Shown here piece by piece: positions 51,001 through 60,000 of a stretch of 64,000 nucleotides of DNA. The stretch lies in contig NC_064037.1 of the NCBI RefSeq assembly GCF_932526225.1, positions 13,095,703-13,159,702 of the forward strand, in the 5' to 3' direction. The stretch comes from Nematostella vectensis (lineage: Eukaryota; Cnidaria; Anthozoa; Actiniaria; Edwardsiidae). The first letter of the stretch is position 1, and the number at the start of each line of letters is the position of its first letter. Both the position numbers and the translations under genes were made by a program. The notes under the pieces are model-generated. The model was not told the origin of the DNA, searched no databases, and saw only the letters and a list, made by a program, of their open reading frames with translations.

Positions 51001-54000
51001 AACACGAGCTGTATGTAATAGCAAACTCGCGAATCATTCTTTCGGGAGCATAAAACAGATGACGCATATTGAAAGTGTTCTGATAAGAAAAAAAAGCAGA
51101 CAAAATTAACATTTTGGGCTAGGCCTCGTTAGGTCTTAAACCGGTCGCAAACCACGCCCAAGCTGTTATCAATTGTTAAGAACCAGAAGATAGTGCTTTG
51201 CTTTGTTACACGATAATACGATTTAACCCACATGGAAAGCGAAGACAGGATCTGCATGGAAGAGTTTGACGAGCCACATGAGAAGATCCTTCTCTCGACG
51301 CGTGGTCTGACCGTCTTCTTCCTTGTGTTTTCGATGGATCTCCTTCACTTTGTAAATCTGGGAGAAAATACATTAGAAGTGTATCTGTCTATTGAGAAAA
51401 GAGGGAAGAGAACAAAAAAACAGGGTCTTTTCTTCACTCTTATCTTCCTCTTATCTTCCGCTAATTCTTACACTCGCGGAAGGGGTTTCCGCAACCGTTA
51501 GGAAACTTCTTTTTTAGCAGTTAAGTCAAAGATCAAAGAAAGCTCAAACATTTCCTACAAATATCTAAATCATTGAGAACATTTTTGTTGGCCACAACAG
51601 TGTCCGTATTAATGAGGGGTTCCAATGTTCTTACTCGCAATGGCCTCGAGTCAAGCCCCAGACCCCCCTCCCCATCATTCCCCTACAGTTGGCTACCTGG
51701 CTTAGTCGTGACTGCTGTCCCTCCTGGTCAGCGGTCTGTATGCGATGAAGCACATGCTAGAAAACAAACGAGAACAAACAAATGAATAGTAATAGATCTA
51801 TAAACAAATATGTAGATCTTGGCGTCTTACCAGGAAGATCGAGCGAATCTGCTGAGCCTTGGGGTGTAAAACATCGGCTTTTGGCCACCATGACAGGGGA
51901 GTCTATAGAAAGATACATCATCCATTAGGTGAAAATCTAGCATTTTGGCCACCATGATAGGGGAGTCTATAGGAAGATACATTATCCATTAGGTGAAAAT
52001 CTAGCATTTTGGCCACCATGACAGGGGAGTCTATAGAAAGATACATCAGCCATTGGGTGAAAATCTAGAATTTTGGCCACCATGACAGGGGAGTCTATAG
52101 GAAGATACATCATCCATTAGGTGAAAATCTAGCATTTTGGCCACCATGACAGGGGAGTCTATAGAAAGATACATCGTCTATTAGGTAAAAATCTAGCATT
52201 TTGGCCGCCATGACAGGGGAGTCTATAGGAAGATACATCATCCATTAGATGAAAATCTAGCGTTTTTGCCACCATGACAGGGGAGTCTATAGAAAGATAC
52301 ACCATCCATTAGGTGAAAATCAAGCATTTTGGCCACCATCAGGGGCGTACGCAGGATTTTAACAAGTTGCAGTCAAAGCATTCGGAAGCTGGATGAGGGA
52401 GTGGCCCCTCATCTCGCATCCCGTGAAGATCTCATAACTCCCGCTTTTGGGTTTGAAATTGGCGGCAATGCGTCAGACTTTTGAGAATCCTAGATGACGA
52501 TCCTCTGTCATCCTCGATCTGAAATAGGACTGCAGTCGTCGCGTGGCACTGTACGACATAACAATATGTTTGAAAATAATCTGTAGACTACCATGATTAA
52601 GAAAATTATAGTTTTTATCCTCATCATATATATAAAACTACGTACATAAAAATGAATGAGTAAGCATTTGATTTTTTCCCCTCGTTATGCAAATAAGATC
52701 GCCGATCGCGATTGCAGTCCAGTAACTGCAGGCCTATAGGCTGCTTACGCCCCTGACCATGACAGGGAAGTCTATAGGAAGAAACATCAGCTATTGGGTG
52801 AAAATCTAGCATTTTGGCCACCATGACAGGGGAGTCTATAGAAAGATACATCATCCATTAGGTGAAAATCTAGCATTTTGGCTATTATGACAGGGGAGTC
52901 TATGGGAAGATACATCAGCCATTGGGTGAAAATCTAGCATTTTGGCCACCATGACAGGGGAGTCTATAGCAAGATACATCATCCATTGGGTGAAAATCTA
53001 GCATTTTGGCCACCATGACAGGGGAGTCTATAGAAAGATACATCAGCCATTGGGTGAAAATCTAGCATTTTGGCCACCATGACAGGGAAGTCTATAGGAA
53101 GATACATCATCCATTGGGTGAAAATCTAGCATTTTGGACACCATGACAGGGAAGTCTATAGGAAGATACATCATCCATTAGCTGAAAATCTAGCATCGCA
53201 AGGACAGTCCCTATCTTCTATTTCTATGGGACCAGCAAAACCGGTAACTTATGTCTGAACTCATGATAGTTTGTTTGGTATATTTATATTGCCCAATCGC
53301 ACGAATAGAATCAAAAAGCCCAAACTGTTGTGATCTCGTCCCAGAACAATGAATACAATACACCAAAAACTGGAATTCGATTCTGCCATGCCCTGAAGAA
53401 GTCTTATTAAAGACGAAAATTTGGCAGAGTCGAATTCCAGTTTTTGGTGTATTGTATCCCAATCGCACGAGATACATCTAAACAGTCGAATAGAAACAAG
53501 CATCCTCCCCATTTGTTCTGTTTGTTTACGGTGTTTATTCGGGTTATTGGGCGAGCTGTTTGCGTGATGATAAATAGCTAAATCTGATCTGAAAACTGGA
53601 ATAAAGGCTCGATGAAACGACCAGCGTGGTGCAAGCTTCGGTAGGCTTAGTCTTCATCATGAAGCGCTTTGATAAACAGGACTGACTGAACCCAAGCAGA
53701 AGCGGTATAAGCGGAAATAGAAACCGAGGAAGAACAAGGAAGATGAAGGAACGCTTAGAGCGGCATCGTCACCAGTTTGCTTACGGAGTGTCGACGAAAG
53801 CCTCAACCGTTAAGAGTCAAAGGAATCTTTTAGAATCCGTGCTATTAAACAGGCCATCCACTCTAAATTATCAGTCACATCCTCGAAGAAACTTTCAATA
53901 AACACACTGCTCTCACAAATTTTGAAATATTCGCGTTTCAGTTTAAAATCATCGGAGATTGTTACGTAATCATAGTATACTGGTGACATTGTCGCTTTTA

Positions 54001-57000
54001 AGCGCAGGCTAAGCTAGCAAAGGCTGCGTGAGGCTGCGAGGGTTTCAGGGACCATAATCTTATGGTGATGTGCTGTCCATGACAGGAGTTGGGACTCACA
54101 CAGAGCAACCTTATTTGAAATAGTCGTGTATGCGCATCACACTACCTCGGTGACTATCATGTAGATGCCTTTGACACACACGAGGTTGAAGATGACGGGG
54201 GAAGAGGGCAAAAGGCAGGGGTCAAAGTGTTGGCTGTTACGGTAGTTGATCCTGAAGCTCGACACAAAGCAGTCAAGCATGAGCTCCTCCAGACTGACCA
54301 CGCTTCCAGAGGCAAGGGCGAATGGCTTGTTTACGTTGAACAGTAAAGCCTGGATAAGCAGACAAAACAAGGGTCACACTTAGACGAAAATTCGAATGGA
54401 GCTACGTAACGCTTTTAGGTGTAGTATACTACAAATATAAAGATAGAAGTATTGAAATGTCAAAACTATTTTTCCATCCTAGGTCATATATCTATATTTG
54501 ATATAAGTACAAGAAATAACACTACTGGAGAGCCAGATGTCGATGTTTCGTAAAATGTAAAAAAACGGAAGAGTAAAAAAAATGTTAATGGTTTTCCTTT
54601 TTCTCAACACGCAGTTTGCAATCATAAGTCACAGTGTAAGCACTGTCACTGGAGATGATAACACAGATCCAAATCTACAACGCCTTTTACGCCCATGGTT
54701 ACAGGTTAATGAGGTGTGGTGAGATACAGAACTTAACGTCCTTATCAGACTTAAGGCCTCTCGCGGGTTATTGTTTTTAAAAATGTGTTCAAAGTGAAAC
54801 CCGTTTAGGAGCCCCTTCAAAACGTGCAATCGATCTGATATTTGGCGAACATATCACCAATGCTTCAACAAGAAGCCTTAACGTACTTTTTACCAGAAAA
54901 AGGTGAGGGTCACACCTATCTTAGAGAGAGGGTTTTAAACCTTAGCCCGGGTTCTCTTGCCTGAGAAGCGATATTTGTGAGCGGTACCTTAAGCTCGTTG
55001 AGAATATTCAGCACAAGAAAGCAAAGAACAGAGTTGTCCTCGGGACGCATGTAGTTTGCTGCTTTGCACAGTTTGACTGATACGACGGCTGCACTCTCAG
55101 TCAAATTCTTGGTACCCGTCAGGGCTTTCTTTACTCCGTCCAGAAACTCTTTCTGCAGACGAAAGAAAAGTCCAATGATATCACCAGCTTAAGAGTGTTG
55201 CAACAAGAATATATATCTGAACATCTGCATTTGCCAAACACACAGTTTGATGCTTTTCATTTTAGGGAACGCGTCCGTGTATTGTTACCTTTTTACAAAT
55301 GACTGTCTTGATAATGACGATGAAAATTTATTTTTAGTATTAAAAAATCTTACCTTGTTCACTTTCGTGACGTCGATGATTGCTTCTCTCGTTGCTATTT
55401 CTTGCAGAAGAGTCTAAAACAACAAGTCAAAATAACTTCTAGCCTGCGTAGCAAGCGTTTCTGTGGAGTTTCAACAGGAATAGAGAGCGAGCGAGGCACA
55501 AAATAAGCAGCATGCAGTAGCTGTCACTCGTGTGGACGCATGTCTATACGTACCGGGCACAAAATGATTAGCACCTAAAAAGAGCACTCCTCGACCGTGA
55601 CAACGTATATTTCCACTTAATGGTAAAAAAAAATGAGCAGCACACACTCCCTGCCAACTGTGTTGATTCATGTTTTTACCTACCAAAACCAAGATGTACA
55701 GCATGCCCATCTGGTCAACCGTGTCAAGGCATTCTCTACTTACCGGGCACAAAATGAGCAGCATTATCTGTAAAGGCCACACTGAACCCTTTCTCTTAGC
55801 AGAATCAGCGAAGTGGTTAACATGATCGAACAACCTCATGGCATAATCTAGAAACAAGCATTACTTTTCAGTAGAAGAATAGGCATGTGCTCCGAGATAA
55901 GAAATCAAATCGATCCTAGCACAAGCACTGACCGGAGAGCTCCTGTGACGGTGACCTTTGCAGTTGTGCAAATTCCTCCGGACTATTCTCAACCCAGTTC
56001 CATATTGCCTTGGAAGTACAGAGACAAACACATTTTTACAATACAGATAAACAAAACAGTATACAGTAGCAGTCCAACTGTGCTATAGAAATTTGAGGTA
56101 GATTTCTGTAATTGTTACAGGCTCAAAACATTTAATATGCACAAATGCATTCTAATTTTTTTTCTATATTGCTTATCTAAGGAATAGGTTTTGTTAATGG
56201 GTTTCATAATTTGCATGCTCTGCTTAAAGATCAGGAACTTTAATTACGATGAAGCTATGAAATTCCGAATTCCCTTTTTAGCCTATCTAAAACAGCTCCT
56301 ATCTTAGGGTGTATGTATAATATATCTTCCTGTAGGTCAATTGTGCTCCTACCTAAAATAGTTGGCTATGAATGTTGTGTGTGGTATGCATAAATGTATT
56401 CTCAACTTGAGACTGGGACAGCCTCCAGATCCCTTTTTGTGTTCCCTTTATTCTGTACTTCATGCTTAAATGAAAATGCTATTTTACCTTTTCCAATCCT
56501 GCTACAAATGCCAGTTGACCAGGCTTTTTAAGAGTTTTGAACACTTGAACACCCTCTGTTGATAAAAGAGACAAACATCTACGCCAACTATAACACATGA
56601 CACTCATAATCTATTTTCAAGGATGTAATAGATTAGGACACATCTTACTCGTGTCGTTTTGAAGAAACCAACACAAAACTATACTATAGTTATCGTTATT
56701 TCCTCCTTATATATTAGCAATTTCCTTCTGTTCACATAATTCAGAGTACATTTTCCCGATCTCATGCACAAGGATATCTACCGTTTCTCGAAACAAAGAT
56801 AACATATATAGTAATTTCTATTTTAAAAGGATCTGTTACCTCGGAGAAGTATTTGCAAAGATGACACATTCACATTTAAATGCTGAATGAGCTCCAAATC
56901 TCCAGTATCCGAGTTGTCTTCTGAGCTGGCTAATACATGGAGCCTGTGATAAATATGAAATAAATGAAGTTTGGCTGACAATAAGGGGGGGTAGTGGGAT

Positions 57001-60000
57001 ATTAGGAGGGGATAGTATGGATGAAAGTTTTTGTCCTTGAAAACTTTGCCAAGGATTTGCCTAGGAAACCCTCCTGTGAGCTTTCTTTTTTCCACATTTC
57101 ACCACCCTACTTAAAAAAAATTAAATCATGAAGCAGAAGTCTGCTCATATTGAAATCAAAGGATCTGTGAGCCAACTCATGAACTCATGCATACACCTAT
57201 TTCAATAAAGGTTGTCAGTGCAAAAAGCAAATGGCGATTGGCAAATGGCAGACCTACGAACAAAAGTAACCATGCGTCCCAAAGAATATGGGTAATTCCA
57301 AACAATCATCCATTAAAGGTTACCAATGTTTGGCTCTGATATTGCTGGACTTCATTTAACACCTTTAATTTTACGAATAATTAGTACCCATAAGTCATTT
57401 ACCATTTGCCATTCGCCTTGTGGGAAATAGGTGTGTGTATTCCCCCCTTGTTTTTTATGTACATAAAATAACAGGATACTGAATGAAGTATCAAGGATAT
57501 ATAAATCAAATATGCTGAGAGTACATAAAAATAATGAAGATCAAGGGGGGAGCATTTCTTGGAAGATACCTGATTGCAATGCGGTTAAACAAGGCAGAAA
57601 AATGGTGAACACTGATATGAGAAAGGATCTTGGCGCATTCAGTTTTTTGCTCAGCCTCAAGAGGGATACCATAGGAGTAGCTTACAAACTAAAAAACACA
57701 AGTTACACAAAATAAAGAAAAACTCTGTCATTATCCAGGAGGAAGAGAAAAGTGAGTATTGGGAATTTTTATAAACATAAAAAAAATAATTAAAAATGTG
57801 TTGATGATCTTACCCCGTTTCAGAAACAAACTAACATTTTATATGAGCCCATCAGTTTGGAGAGAGTCCTGTGTGGCACAAATTGACTCCAAGACCTGGC
57901 CACTCTAATATTTTGAAAGATTTTGACAAAAAACATAACCATTTTGGAATTCTTGCTTTTGGCCCTTTTATTTCCAGTGAATGAGGACCCTTCAATGGAA
58001 TACGATAAGGGGAAGTTCATTTAATATCCTTAAAGGGGGTGAGGATTTTGATAACAGTAAGGGATAAATTAGTTGCCCCCCCCCCCCTCAAGGAGGAAAA
58101 AAATTTTCCATGCCCCCCTTTATGCTTCCCCCATATTTTCACCTCCCCCCCCCCACCCACCCACCGCCCCTCCAGAAAACTGAGGAAAGAAGGAACAAAG
58201 GAAGAAATGCAAACACCAATGTCAAAGGAAGGGCAAGAAATTAGCTGCAGGCTGGTCAGAAAGTGAAGGGGAAAGAATTCGTTGAATACATTAATCAGAA
58301 AAATTTAAGGCATTCAATTTATCAAAGGTGCAACTAAATCCAGTTTGTCAACCTGATAAAGGTTGATTAAATATATGATGCAAAAAGGCTTTTCGTTCTT
58401 CTGCTTTCTAAAAAAGAAAAGAGAGGGAGGACGAGAGCAAATCAGATTTGAGCGAGGATTTTGATGACAAAAAATTGGCACTTATAGCATTAAAACCTTT
58501 TGTTAATAATTTTAGAGTGTTCGAAAGTTAAGTTAGGTTGCTAGGGAAATTTTAAATTACTGTAGATTTGTAAAAAAAAAGGGTTTTACTGCTGAAATTG
58601 GTAAAGTGGACTAGTGACTCATCGGGCTACATCATTAGGTGATGTCATCGGATGACGTCATCACAGCAGAAAAAAATGTTTATTTGCCTTTCCTTTAATT
58701 TTGTTTCAAAGGATTTTCAGTTCGTTTGTAAAAAATGTGTGCACGCCTTGAAAGCCCACCATTTTCAAACTGGAAGCGATTTTTTCCCACCTAAATTGCG
58801 AGAGCGTGTGTTAGCGTAGCAACCAAGGTTGCATAACAACCTAAATTCCAAATACTCTTGAATATGGAACATAAGCACTTGAAAATTAATATCATATAGT
58901 GGAAATCATGAAAAATATATATATAGGTGTATATAGGTTTACATTGCTTAGATAAAACATGGCTTAATATGTATCCTGGACTCCTGGATTATCCATGCCA
59001 ACTAACTGACCCCAAACCTAGACTCGTTGAATCAAGAAGTCTGATTTGACACTTGGTCAAATCAGACAACAGAAAGACAACACCCAAAGAAATTAACGAC
59101 CCCCCTTTCCCCCCACTAGACCTTGGAAATTTCTCAAGTTCCCCCACAGTATCCGCACAACCCCCCCCCTCCCCCCCTCAGGATAATAAACAAACTCTTA
59201 ATAACAATTTTCTAGTTAATACCTGGCAAAGAGATGGTAGAATTATCTTAAGAAGGGCATCATCAGTTAGGGCTGCACACTGCTCTGGGTTCTGAAAGAA
59301 CAAGTCCAATCTCCTCAAGTTTAAAAGTAGTGACAGTTTTGTTCCACGCTAAAAGCCGCATGGTCACCAGTTCACTTCAGGAGGTCCGACGGAAACCTCA
59401 ACCGTTAAAAGACAAAAGAATCTATTAGAATCCGAGATATTTAACAGGCCACCCGCTCTAAATTATCAATCACATCCTCAAAGAACTTCCAAAAGACACA
59501 CTGCTTTCAATATTTTGAAATATTATTCGCATTTTGCGTTAAAATTCATCGGAGATTTTTACGTAATCGACTGGAAGTAAACTGGTGACAATGTGGCTTT
59601 AATATTAAAATTTTACTATATGCTATTGTTTTGGGAAATGTATTACAGATGACTACAGTGTCATACTTTTGCCACAGGGTTTCTTTTTTTTATGTATTAA
59701 TCACACTTTATTGGATAGGAATTTTACATATATCTCAAAGTTGCAGTATGCAACTGTTGGCTACTGCACTTCTGGTGCTTTGACAGCATCTTTAGTGTCT
59801 GCACTTAACTGTATTACCAAAGCAGCATTACATAGTATCACTTTTCTTATTCATGTAAACTGTGTGGCAACAGATAAAACACAATATAACTGTTAATTCA
59901 TAGTAATTTAGCCTACTGCTGAAGTTCTGGATAAACCTGCAAGAGCTTGGATTACCTTTTCAAAGCACTTTGACAGTGTTTTAAGAATAATGAGGTTAGA

